64,000 nt of DNA. It comes from Pholis gunnellus. Lineage: Eukaryota; Chordata; Actinopteri; Perciformes; Pholidae. The DNA lies in assembly GCA_910591455.2 (NCBI GenBank), contig OU342808.1:4556607-4620606 (forward strand). Reading direction: 5' to 3'. Under the pieces are notes generated by a model. The model worked only from the letters and a program-made list of their open reading frames with translations, searched no databases and was not told the DNA's origin. Positions 46,682 to 57,440 of this stretch are shown here, in pieces; position 1 is the first letter of the stretch; every line of letters begins with the position of its first letter. The position numbers were made by a program, and so were the translations under genes.

Positions 46682-46771
46682 ATGATAGACAAGAGACCGC
46701 ATTGAACCTGTCTACCAACGGCATTAGCAGCATCAACATGTCAATAGAAATAAATGGAGTTGTCTACACAG
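46682..46771 (+). CDS. arid3c: arid3c coding exon: REKLES-beta region
   Basis: This 90-nt exon follows a TCTCCTGACAG acceptor and ends at GTAAAT. It encodes residues 254-283 plus one base, reading DDRQETALNLSTN, GISSINMSIEINGVV and YT. This block corresponds to the second conserved part of the REKLES domain. The GISSINM plus EINGVVYTG combination is what I remember from ARID3C; ARID3A reads EINGIMYTG and ARID3B reads DIDGTTYAG. The exon keeps phase 1 at both ends, so skipping it would preserve the reading frame (30 codons); whether that happens is unknown. It is short enough to be missed by ORF scanning. Confidence 0.9.
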
Positions 46772-46989
46772 GTAAATAGAGGGGCCGTTTGCTGATGTAA
46801 TTGCAGGCAGGAAATTCAATAAGTTATAGCAGCACCCTGGTGCTTAGTCCTCTGCGCAATTTGATGTCTTTGCTATAAAATCCATCGTAATGAAGTGGCA
46901 GTCCAATAGAGTTAAAAAAGTTAAATATCTCAAAATTGGGCCTGTGGATTTGAGGTCGATGGGGCTTATTGTCTTATGTGCCTGCCGAG

Positions 46990-47036
<47 letters not shown>

Positions 47037-47479
47037 GCGTAGGTAGCTTGTTTCTTGAGGTAATTACTGCCTCTCGCTTTAACATAGGCCATTCATGTCA
47101 GGGTGTACGCCTGGTGGCCGTCACATCACATCCGAGCCGGTGTTCAGCAGAGTGTTGACTTGATCGTGCACACTCTGTCTGTAGATGTCTTTATCCTCTA
47201 AACAATACCTACATTTAAAAATAGTCTTCAATATAAAAGTGCAAAAGTCATTTACTGGCTTTAATTTCACATTTACCCATTTAAATCGTTTTGATCTCCT
47301 GTTAAACGTATACAAAGCCAACATAGTCATGTCAAGCCGGCTTTACTTACGTAGCCATTATCACTGATTTGTCTCACAATCTGCACGCCGTTGGACACAA
47401 AAGAGAGAAACCTCAAGAGGGTGATCTCTCTAACCAGAGCAGACAGACGTGCAATAGATGTCGTATATAACCGACTCTT

Positions 47480-47974
47480 CCAATGCTTTGTCAGTGCCTC
47501 TCAGCGTCTGGTACCAACGCACCGAGGCATCCTTTAGCATCTGCATTAGACACTTTCAACCCACTCCAATGCAATCCCGTCCACGGCATTATATGACGCT
47601 CAAAGCACAAAAAGTCAGGAATTTTGTGCAGAATGGGGAAGAATAGACGGGTCAAATGAACGTGGACTTTCACCCAGGAGACAGCTGTCCATGTCCCCGC
47701 GTGAAAGCAAGTCAATGTTGACTTATTTTACAGTAGTTATATCACGTTGCGTAGCCCAAGTAACGCTCATACTTATTTTTATGCAACAAACGTGCTTATT
47801 TTAACCTAAACCATGATCTTTTCCCTAAAGTTCAGTAGCTTTGTTACGGTTTATTTTGAAAAGGCATCAGAATGCATGTAACGAGGGACAGGCAGTCCCT
47901 AACAAATTCAAAACTGATGCCAGAGCGATACGTAGAGCGTCAGTATTTGACGAGTTTTGAGTGAGAATAAGTTG
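47480..47974 (+). mobile_element. non-autonomous TIR element family R2, degraded copy
   Basis: Contains GGACTTTCACCCAGGAGACA, the TTATTTTAACCTAAACCATG region, GTTTATTTTGAAAAGGCATC and the right end GTCAGTATTTGACGAGTTTT-GAGTGAGAATAAGTT, in the same order as the copy at 50983. The left terminal repeat is eroded. Confidence 0.65.
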
Positions 47975-49350
47975 AATATGCAAAGTAGACAGTAGTAGCA
48001 GTAGTAGAACTAGACCGAATGATGATGTTATGAAATGACGTACAGAAAATATAGATAATAAATCCATATTGTAATAATGATTCCCTCAATGTTAAACTTT
48101 AATCTGGAGTAGCCGGTTCATTTTTGGCGTCTTTGGGCAAAGATTCCATAATAACTAGCGTCCTGTTTTCTTTACAGACCTTTGATCCTGTGAAGCCCTT
48201 TGAAATCACACTGAAGGGTTTCAGAGACAGAAAATAATATGAGGTTTCTAATAGTTTAGCCTTCTGCTAACCGTGGCGTAGCTGTGAGCAGAAGGCTGAA
48301 CTATTTTCTCTCCACTCTGAAACACTTCACTGATGCTGTTTTTGGGGGTGTTGCTTTGTCAGTGTAGGCAGTTTGCACCTACGCTGGAAAAGCAACTTTC
48401 CCTTCAAGTCCGCCGATGAATCTGGCTTTCACCGTGTTTTTTTTTTTTTTCTGGCTTTCACCGTGTGATGGGAGGTGCACATGCACCTGCATTTGTAGAA
48501 CAGCCAAAAGGAACGCCCCCTTATCTGAAAGTATGGGTGATTGGCCAAACAGGTTAGACTTTCTGAAGCCTGAAAGCAGATCCAAGAGGATGTGCAGAAG
48601 TCTAGTTTTCTGTCAAACCACTTGAATTACAATATGTCGAAAGGTTATTATGGAATATTTGCCCAATGACACCCAAAAATAAACTGCCTACCCCAGCTTT
48701 AATCATACATTATGCTGACCTGCTAAGCATACTTGTAGGGGAAAGGCCTTCATTAGTATTGATGTGCCTACATTTAAGACACCATACGTGTTTTAAATTG
48801 TCCCAGTCAATTCCTTGCCTTTTCTCAGAGAAAATCCATTAATTCTGCTGTCTGGATAAAAGAAATCTGCGGTATTTTCTTCCACACCTCCAAAGTACAA
48901 ATCCATGTCCCGTTGACTCCGAAGAGTTGGGTTTCATTCATCCTGTAGACCACAGACGTAACTGCTTACAGTCTCTGGAGGTCTGCCAGAACTCATGGAA
49001 CCATACTTCCATATGTAGCTCATGTGAAGTTGGAATTTCAGGCGACATTATTTTGGGCTACAGTTATATGTGTGTGAAACATGAAATGCTACCCTCTGTA
49101 GACAGGAGTTAAGACCTGTGAGGGAGTGGGACCATCAGTGGTGACGTCGGGGACAATCGCTGTCGGGGGGTCCGGGGGTTTTTAGATGTGAAAGGTGTGT
49201 GAGAAAATGTGTTAAATTGCTCTTGAGGTATTGATTATTTTAAAAAGACTGCACTTCATTACCATGAAACTGTAATATATCAGAAGCAGAACCAGGTTTT
49301 CTAACTAAACTGTATTATAGACAATAGTGGGCAGTGCTGTGATGCCGTTT

Positions 49351-49704
49351 GTACGGTGGCCAACAAGGGCCAAAACGCGCTATAGCGGCCCCATAACATT
49401 TCCAATAAGAGAAACATGCTGCAGGTTCAGAAACGATACCAATTCCAAAACAACGATGATGGGGACGTGCTGCAGAAAACAGAAACGATGCAAAGTCAAA
49501 AACACATGAACCTCGACATGCTTTGTGTGGTTTTCACTTTGCAATCTTTCTGTAGTTGCAGCGTCTTTTGCGGCACGTTTTTGCTGTTTTGTTTTGTTGA
49601 TTTTCGGACGGGTTTTTGTCTTGGCATCGTCTCTAAAGCCGCAGCGAGTTTCTCCTGGTGAAAATGTTTACGGCCGTGCGTTTGCCCCTCGTCGTCCACC
49701 GTAC
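49351..49704. mobile_element. foldback/TIR element, 354 bp, in the last arid3c intron
   Basis: The left end reads GTACGGTGGCCAACAAGGGC then CAAAACGC. The reverse complement of the right end reads GTACGGTGGACGACGAGGGG then CAAACGC. The inversion continues inward through ACATTTCCAATAAGAGAAAC versus ACATTTTCACCAGGAGAAAC. Near the centre GCAAAGTCAAAAACACA pairs with TGTGTGGTTTTCACTTTGC. The element could fold into one long imperfect hairpin. No target duplication is evident and there is no ORF of its own. Confidence 0.75.
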
Positions 49705-49770
49705 CGGCCCTTTAAGAACTGGACCATGTGGAGTTGGAGGCCGACTTAACACTTGATGTTTGCTCCTCAG

Positions 49771-49949
49771 GCGTGCTGTTCGCTCGGCAGTCGGCCATAT
49801 CAGCGATGACGGGACACCGCGGGCGACACGGCAACTGCCCGACTCAGGGAAAGACCAGTCCGATACAGTTCCAGCCCTCCTGCTCCTCCTCCTCTTCCAC
49901 ATCCTCCTCCTCTTCCTCACTCCACGGACACAGAAACTCCTCCCCCTGA
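49771..49949 (+). CDS. arid3c: arid3c terminal coding exon with stop codon
   Basis: This 179-nt exon follows TTTGCTCCTCAG and runs to TGA at 49947-49949. It encodes residues 284-342. The first residues GVLFARQSAISAM complete the conserved EINGVVYTGVLFAR block; Arg after Ala matches ARID3C, where ARID3A and ARID3B have Gln. The rest is a poorly conserved, disordered tail with a poly-Ser tract (CSSSSSTSSSSSSLHGHRNS) coded by TCC/TCT repeats. The tail is probably variable in length between species. A foldback repeat element ends 66 bp before this exon, close to where the branch point and polypyrimidine tract must lie. Total model length downstream of LYEL is 342 residues. Confidence 0.88.
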
Positions 49950-50982
49950 GTTTCCTGTTCCCCCCCCACACCTACCTCCTCACCCCACCAGGGAGGAGAT
50001 CCATTCTCTTCTCAAAGACACCAAGCAGACGGAGACATAATCATCAGAGAAAGCCACGTTCACGTTGCTCTTGAGGTGGCTTTCTCTCCAACCACTGCAT
50101 CAGATTCCTTGTAGGTCAGCTATTTACAGGCTAGAAATCTTCCAGTCCCCCTTTGCCCCCCCCCCCCCCTCTCTTCCCGCTCATTGTGTTTCCAGGACGT
50201 TTAACCCTTGTGTGTCGTCAAAGACACCCGTTCCGCGTGGAGCACTTCAAAAGCACATCAGCTCAAGGTGCGACCCGGATGAAAGCCAAACGAAGACTCC
50301 CTCTTGTGCACCATTTCAATCAAAAGACGAGGCGGCCGAGCAGCAAACCTTCAGCAAGAAACGACGGCTGTTTTGTCGTCTTTACGACGGACCTTTAGAA
50401 ACTCACCGCTTACAGCTGATACCAAAGAAGGAAAGCGATCTATCCTGGCTCAACACATCCAGCATTGAAAGTGAGCTTCAGCACCAATGATCAAACCTAA
50501 AGATTATAGCTAGAGTACCAAGCACATCCCAAGTGGAAATCAGCATGAATTCTGTGGATACACCACGGTCTCATTTGATGTCTCATATAGCTGGCTAGAA
50601 AGAGTGATGTATGTGCACATGTATGTGAGAGTGAAGAGTCTTAAGAGGTGGATTTCTTTCCTGACACAGTCGGCTCAGTCCACAGACAATCAGCAACTCG
50701 TTAGCTCGCAAGCTAGCCAGCAGGCCAAAGGGACCAAGCAGCTACATAGCTCTGTCCACTGGTGAACAACAGTGTATCCCAATCCCATATTAAAAAACTA
50801 ATGCTAAATATTATAATCAGATTGAGCTGTTGAGGGCCCCCGGGGGCCAAAATGGGCTGTCAGTCAGCAAGCGTTACACTGGAATGTCACCCTTGTTGTG
50901 TGTCAGACAGATTGTACTGATTTAATTGAGCTTATAAGGATATGCACCAAGTAAGCATTATATGAACTCAAATATGTATTGA
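49950..50982 (+). other. arid3c: probable arid3c 3' UTR (extent uncertain)
   Basis: This is transcript-strand sequence after the arid3c stop. Two longish open frames here (50065-50490 and 50153-50398) have no recognisable protein similarity and are treated as chance. A possible poly(A) signal ATTAAA lies at 50789-50794 with G/T-rich sequence after it; an AATAAA lies further on at 52219-52224. The real cleavage site cannot be decided without cDNA. Sequence around 54350-54800 is AT-rich and 3'-UTR-like in texture, so a much longer UTR reaching past the 22-bp minisatellite is possible. Confidence 0.4.
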
Positions 50983-51405
50983 AACAACTTCTCACTCCAA
51001 ACTCATCAAATGACGACGCTCGGTCAGGTCTGGATGGACAGGTCAAACAAACACAGGACTTTCACCCAGGAGACCGGTGTTTGTGTCCGGTGCGAAAAGT
51101 TAATCAATGTTATTTCTTATGTAACTTATACACTTAGCTAACGCCTCACACGTAAGTTATGTAATAATCATATTTATTTAACCTATCTAATACACTTATT
51201 GTAACCCAAACCATGATTTTTTTTCCTAAACCTAACCAAATGAACCCAAAAACTAAGTAAACCTACATTGGAAGTTTATTTTGAAAAGACACTGTATGTG
51301 ACGAGCAGAAACGCTCTCTAGATGGGAACCTCGAGCGTCATAGTTTGAAGTGTAGGGCCACTAACCAAGCGTCAGTATTTGACCAGGTGGGAGTGAGAAT
51401 GTGTT
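50983..51405 (+). mobile_element. non-autonomous TIR element family R2, complete copy, 423 bp
   Basis: The left end AACAACTTCTCACTCCAAAC and the reverse complement of the right end, AACACATTCTCACTCCCACC, are inverted termini. Internal marks are GGACTTTCACCCAGGAGACC, CCTAAACCTAACCAAATGAA and AAACCTACATTGGAAGTTTA. This copy shows the unexpanded state of the segment that became a 28-bp minisatellite at 9181. Confidence 0.8.
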
Positions 51406-52389
51406 GGTTAAAGTACTTTAGTGGTGCACCGTACTAAATATATAATGATAATATTAGTAATAATCAAATGACTCCAAACTAGCTGGCCGATAGATAACCT
51501 GGGGCCCCTGATACACACACATACAGTGAATTAGTCTGAGCTCAGAACACTGTTTCAATATAGAAAATATGACAGAAGATTTGCTCCTTGGATGATTTAC
51601 TATTATAAGATCTTGTCTCAGACAGCAATTCAGGCACCCATTCACTCATAAACTTAACATTCTGATGATGTCACGCACTAAAAATAATGTTTTGTAGGCT
51701 CTGGTTGATGAAATATTTTCATCGTGGGATTTCTCTAAACGATGTATTAATTGAGGATTAATGCTCTTTGGGCTGCAGTACTGAGGGTGGCCACCGGGAC
51801 AGATTGGCAGCAAGGCTGTAACATTCTGAACTGCATTCTAGGACATAAACACCACATTCAAAAAAAAAACTGTAACACAGTTAGGATGAGTTTATATTAT
51901 TTTGTCCCTTTTATTACCTTTTTGTACGTTAAGGAGATATTCTGTCAACAACTACGATAGTGGACCAGGTCATGATCATCAAGTCTGTTCAGTTCTGTTG
52001 AGACTGATGGTTCACAGATTCTGTGTGAGGACCTCCACTATGGCCACTGAAAGGGGTGCGTGGCCGTTCACATGTAGCGGGGGAGGGGGGGGGTTCCGCT
52101 ACTGTCGCCCCCACTAAGCAACCAAACCCGGACTCCTGATTTTTGGCACCGTGAATCCCTCACAGGAGCTCGACTGTTCGGCTGACCTTTATAACCCGAT
52201 GTCGTGACAGACGGGGTGAATAAAGTAGTGCATGTGACACGCTCTGCAGCATTCCAACACTTATTGAAAAAAATGTTTTTTCCTTTGGGCGAATCTGGCG
52301 CACCGCGAATAGAGGCCGCCTGTGAACACCCGCTCGCATCAGCGGTGACGCTGTCGTTTTTAAGCGCCTCGTGCACAACTCTGCTGACA
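51406..52389. other. no recognisable gene; candidate AATAAA
   Basis: Non-coding flank of the 22-bp minisatellite. AATAAA at 52219-52224 could serve as a distal arid3c poly(A) signal, though no supporting downstream element is obvious. A G-rich run is at about 52080-52093. Confidence 0.4.
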
Positions 52390-53768
52390 GGCGAAAGAAA
52401 CGCGCCATGTGAACGAAAGAAACGCGCCATGTGACCGAAAGAAACGCGCCATGTGAACGAAAGAAACGCGCCATGTGAACGAAAGAAACGCGCCATGTGA
52501 ACGAAAGAAACGCGCCTTGTGAACGAAAGAAACGCGCCATGTGAACGAAAGAAACGCGCCATCTGAACGAAAGAAACGCGCCTTGTGAACGAAAGAAACG
52601 CGCCATGTGAACGAAAGAAACGCGCCATGTGAACGAAAGAAACGCGCCTTGTGAACGAAAGAAACGCGCCATGTGAACGAAAGAAACGCGCCATGTGAAC
52701 GAAAGAAACGCGCCTTGTGAACGAAAGAAACGCTCCATGTGAACGAAAGAAACGCTCCATGTGAACGAAAGAAACGCGCCATGTGAACGAAAGAAACGCG
52801 CCATGTGAACGAAAGAAACGCGCCATGTGAACGAAAGAAACGCGCCATGTGAACGAAAGAAACGCGCCTTGTGAACGAAAGAAACGCGCCATGTGAACGA
52901 AAGAAACGCGCCATCTGAACGAAAGAAACGCGCCTTGTGAACGAAAGAAACGCGCCATGTGAACGAAAGAAACGCGCCATGTGAACGAAAGAAACGCGCC
53001 TTGTGAACGAAAGAAACGCGCCATGTGAACGAAAGAAACGCGCCATGTGAACGAAAGAAACGCGCCTTGTGAACGAAAGAAACGCTCCATGTGAACGAAA
53101 GAAACGCTCCATGTGAACGAAAGAAACGCGCCATGTGAACGAAAGAAACGCGCCATGTGAACGAAAGAAACGCGCCATGTGAACGAAAGAAACGCGCCAT
53201 GTGAACGAAAGAAACGCGCCATGTGAACGAAAGAAACGCGCCTTGTGAACGAAAGAAACGCTCCATGTGAACGAAAGAAACGCTCCATGTGAACGAAAGA
53301 AACGCGCCATGTGAACGAAAGAAACGCGCCATGTGAACGAAAGAAACGCGCCTTGTGAACGAAAGAAACGCGCCATGTGAACGAAAGAAACGCGCCTTGT
53401 GAACGAAAGAAACGCTCCATGTGAACGAAAGAAACGCTCCATGTGAACGAAAGAAACGCGCCATGTGAACGAAAGAAACGCGCCATGTGAACGAAAGAAA
53501 CGCGCCTTGTGAACGAAAGAAACGCGCCATGTGAACGAAAGAAACGCGCCATGTGAACGAAAGAAACGCGCCATGTGAACGAAAGAAACGCTCCATGTGA
53601 ACGAAAGAAACGCTCCATGTGAACGAAAGAAACGCGCCATGTGAACGAAAGAAACGCTCCATGTGAACGAAAGAAACGCTCCATGTGAACGAAAGAAACG
53701 CTCCATGTGAACGAAAGAAACGCTCCATGTGAACGAAAGAAACGCGCCATGTGAACGAAAGAAACGCG
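52390..53768 (+). repeat. 22-bp CpG-rich minisatellite, about 62 units
   Basis: The unit is GAACGAAAGAAACGCGCCAT plus GT. Four types are seen by their last ten bases: CGCGCCATGT (most common), CGCGCCTTGT, CGCTCCATGT and CGCGCCATCT (two copies). A block of 16 units (352 bp) starting with the sixth unit is followed directly by a copy with the same order of types. Since 22 is not a multiple of 3 and the minus strand has no stop in any frame, three overlapping minus-strand frames of 512-560 codons result. They encode the same 22-residue period (ARFFRSHGAFLSFTWRVSFV) and should not be annotated as genes. Confidence 0.97.
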
Positions 53769-55368
53769 GCCCTACCGCATCGCTTGGAAGCCCTTTGCTG
53801 CGGAAGCCGGTTGACGACATTAGTCCAGTCCTTTTTTTACTGACCTTTTCTTTCGCTGTGATCACAAAATAGGTGTCATCTGATTTGGACTCGCCCAATC
53901 ACACGGTCACATCGTTTTTAACACAGAATACTCACAACATGTTTTTCTCATGATGAGGAAAGTTCAAAGTCCCTGTCCTCCCAGAGTGCACAGCGCCGCT
54001 GCGGCCCCCGCGCTTTCCTCATCCGTTACAGTAAATATTGCGATCGACATCATTGCTCCACCACCGCGGTCGGAAATGCTCACAAAAAAAAAAGAATCGC
54101 GCTGCAGCACGCAAGGTTGCGTCGTTTCTTTCGAAGAAATCTCCTGCAACGCACATTGAGTAAAAGCCAGGACCGCTAGCATGTAGAGAAACACCGGGGG
54201 GTTCGTTAACCAGGGGAGACGCGTGATAAGCACAAAGCTGACGTGTCATCACAGGAAAGAGCAGAGCACTTCAGCCCAGTGAGCAGAAACACAGGAAGTC
54301 TGTAGGAAATCAGTCGTTTCATCTTGTTCTTTAGTAATGCACTTGTGTCTAACATCGGAGAGCTTCTCCCTCGTTCATTTGTTTTCCTCTTTCTTTCTCA
54401 GCTTTCGTAAATATATCAAAGATTTTCTTTTATCGTGAAGGGAAATGGGAACCGGTTTGAAGATATATGGGTTTTTATCGAGTCTGTTAAAGCATTTAAT
54501 TGCAGATTTTATTTATTGTGTTTTTTCTATTCGACCCTGCAAACGTCGCATTTGGGCTCCACCGCATTGTTTGCGAACCCCTTTTTAAGAGTCTTCTTGA
54601 ATGCAGATACCTCACCAATCTACCTGTATATAGTCATAGTATAGTATGAATACAAGAAATACCTCATGAATTTATTTTATTTTCTATTGTACAGCCACCT
54701 GAAAACCAATGTTTTACTTCAATACATCACTGGATTTCTTTTTCTTCTTTGTTTCATATTTTTTTTTTCATATTTTGTATGATTATACCAAAGAAGGGAA
54801 TACTTTATTGACACACATCTACCTCATTTGTTATAGACTGTGCCAACAAGCATGTCCACAATCTTGATTGCCAGTGTTTTCATGGTGTTTCATATCCATG
54901 TGTTCGTGTGAACACAAAATGCTTTTAAGTCTAACGTAGCAAAAAAGAAAAAGGAAGATACAATAGATTAGAGTAAAGAGTTTAGCAACGTGTTCAAAGT
55001 GCTTTCTACGTTGGGTGTTGTGCCGGCGCAACAAAACAGCCTTTTTGTGTGACACGGTAGAGACGAACCAAACAAGTCCGATCTCTACATGGAGACATGA
55101 ATGTGCAGTACGGAGGAAGACAGCACCTTGTAGCGATGGATGGCACAGGTTTTATATCTGTGAGGCCTGAGGATGGCGCTGACGTCATAATCGTGATATC
55201 AATAAGCACATGCGCTTATGTAGCAACTTTCTCTGCAGATTTCTCCTCTAAATGTCCTCTTTCCCGCTAAAGACTGAGAGATGCAGTTGAAAAGACAAAT
55301 TGACGGGCTAATAGTAACTTATAGCCCAACATATCGTATATATAAGTAACGAGAAATGTCAAATGTTT
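53769..55368. other. no gene recognised; possible distal 3' UTR texture
   Basis: The part 54350-54800 is AT-rich with UTR-like words (TGTATATAGTCATAGTATAG, TTTATTTTATTTTCTATTGT, GTACAG) but lacks a clear AATAAA. The part 53990-54170 is CpG-rich. Nothing else seen. Confidence 0.35.
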
Positions 55369-55875
55369 GACGTGTTTCCATTCAATTGCCAAGCGCATTT
55401 TAAGTGAACTTTTAAAAAATGTCTCAAAAAGAGTTTTCCTCTTTTGGAGCGAATGAACTCGTCTACAGTGTAGTTTGGGAGAGGAGGAGAAGTAAAGGCT
55501 GGAAACAAAACAAGTTGACCTGGACGACCTTACAAGAGACAAAACAGAGACAGGTCTTCAGGAACTTGTTTCACTTTGGGCAAGTCGTAGTTGTTCTTTG
55601 CCGTCAGCTCGTTCTGGTTTCATGTTCCGAAGACGAGCATTCGCACGTTGAGACACTTGACAGCAGAAAAAGCAGATCGCAAATGTCAACTACGTCACAA
55701 ATTATTCCGCAAAGGCCTTTTTCCATTTCCCATTGAGCGCATCAACTCTTTGTCGAACAAGAGACAAAAGAAACTGCTGAAGCGGGCGTTAAAACTTTTT
55801 TGCCGCCGTTTCCATTGAGCTTTCTTAATGCGATACCTAACATGCCGATAACGGAATGTGAGTGGAAACACGGCA
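55369..55875. mobile_element. probable TIR element (MITE), about 500 bp
   Basis: The left end GACGTGTTTCCATTCAATTG and the reverse complement of the right end, CCGTGTTTCCACTCACATTC, share CGTGTTTCCA; inner CAAGCGCATTTTAAG and TATCGCATTAAGAAAG are also similar. Three copies of a TTTCCATTGAG-like word lie inside. The short open frames on both strands have no similarity to known proteins. Boundaries and class are uncertain. Confidence 0.45.
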
Positions 55876-57194
55876 GCGCTCTCTTGTTTTTTTGTGACAC
55901 TATAAAATGTCCAGCTCGCCACATGTGTTGGTCACTGCTCTCTGAGAACCACATGTAGGGCTCCTAATATTCATGTGTTCATTTATAAGTCAATCCAATA
56001 TATTGGATTTCTCTAATCTCTCAAACATTGATGTCACCATCTACCTCAACAATTCAGTATCGCCCGAGTTATATAGTCAGGAATGAACTTCTACTCTTAC
56101 AAATTAAATTTGTCACCTTGATTTTAAGGACGCGGTGACCTTTTGCGTAACGCTTTTACTACTCGCTTCTTTGGAGTTGCTGTCTTCCCCGTCTGACTTT
56201 TCACACGGATTGTTCAAAAGTTCTCGATCTAAAAAAATGCCACGTGTAGTTCAGCGTCACGACGACTCACTGCCGATGGAGCTAATGATATATTGTGTGA
56301 GGTGGTGACGTTGAAATTGTACAAACACAATCGTGCAGCAGAGGACAATCCTCAGCCAACGGGACGAGCCGACTGCTCGGCTGAACCGCTGAGCTGTCGA
56401 AGGTGGTCGCGCTTTATGATTCTCATGTTTACTTGAAATGTGTTCTTTAGCAATCAGACAACTCTGCAGGTAGAGACGGCTATGGTCCCGAGGACAGAGT
56501 CGCTTACTCGCACACAAACACTGGAAACGATGACCTCAGCTCACTGTTGATGGACTTGAGTACAGGTTTCTCAGGAGCAGCTGGACTAGACAGATGTTTA
56601 TCCAGCCTTTGCAGAGTTGCCAAGTGGGAGAAGTATAGTTTTAGGCATCCGGGGTTCTGGAAGTAAAAAGCCCAGCTCATTTACATAGACAATGTTACTG
56701 AGACTCACAGTCGGAGCTCTTCGAGGCTTGTATGGACAAAAAACTCTCCAGGTTGGTACAAAAGATACAATTTTGTTCTATCTTTCGTCATTATTTTGCG
56801 TCCCCGTCCTCTTTATTACTCCCAACTACTGCACTGTGGGAAAGGACTTGATGAGATTATTAAAAAAACTGATATGAATACAAGCTGCTTCTCCCACTTC
56901 ACAACTCTGTCACATGGCTGATGTCTAGATTCTTAGGATTGTCTTGGATCTGTTCACCTTCTTTCCATTTCGTAGTGATGAATCAAACATGGTCCTGGAT
57001 CAGGAAGCTGCACAATCAGAGGCTCCGAATATCGAAAATACAAACTCATCTCTTCTGGGAGACTTTTAAGGTGGACATGATTTAAAGAGGTTGCACCTAT
57101 TTTCAATGTTATCAGCCGATTGTTATCAAAGGATTGTTCATTAGCGGTAATCAATGTCATTTGAATGCTTCAAACCGTCTAAACTGCAACTACA
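55876..57194. other. no recognisable gene or repeat
   Basis: Non-coding, with short chance frames only. Confidence 0.45.
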
Positions 57195-57440
57195 TGTTGC
57201 AAAAGTTAAACTAAACCTTGTGAATTGACACAAAACAACTTTTGCAACAAAAGTACTTGGTTAGGTTGAGGAAAACATTGTGGTTGGTCTTAAAAAAACA
57301 CATTTGTTACATAAAATGGTGGCTTTAAGTTATTTACGTAACAAAAGAACAGTTAAATGTGTCTCTGGTTGCTTTTGGTTTCACACGGGACATGAACAGC
57401 GGTCTCCTGTGTGAAAGTCCTCCTCTGCTGATCACAGCCA
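57195..57440 (-). repeat. R2 fragment, reverse orientation
   Basis: AAGTACTTGGTTAGGTTGAG, TTTCACACGGGACATGAAC and GGTCTCCTGTGTGAAAGTCC are the reverse complement of R2 internal blocks (GGACTTTCACCCAGGAGACC at about 51057). No terminal repeats. Confidence 0.6.

Larger units (their letters stand above)
46772..49770 (+). other. arid3c: last arid3c intron (2999 bp)
   Basis: It holds a (GT)n run at 46992-47034, an R2 element (47480-47974), a T-rich run near 48438 and the foldback element (49351-49704). The stretch 47975-49350 has no recognised feature. Confidence 0.7.

Noticed and set aside
47431..47465. GACAGACGTGCAATAGATGTCG resembling part of repeat R6
   Set aside because: Matches only about 25 bases of R6; too short to call a copy.
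50065..50490. 141-codon open frame after the arid3c stop
   Set aside because: Out of frame with the terminal exon, no domain, and located in probable 3' UTR.
52390..53768. CRISPR array or interferon-response (IRF) site array
   Set aside because: Units are contiguous with no spacers, so it is not CRISPR. GAACGAAAGAAAC resembles part of an IRF site, but GAAA spacing does not fit the GAAANNGAAA consensus.
52068..53898. Three overlapping minus-strand open frames of 512-560 codons with a 22-residue repeat
   Set aside because: They are produced by a stop-free 22-bp tandem array read in all three frames. Frames outside the array carry no domain, and no start or splice context supports a gene.
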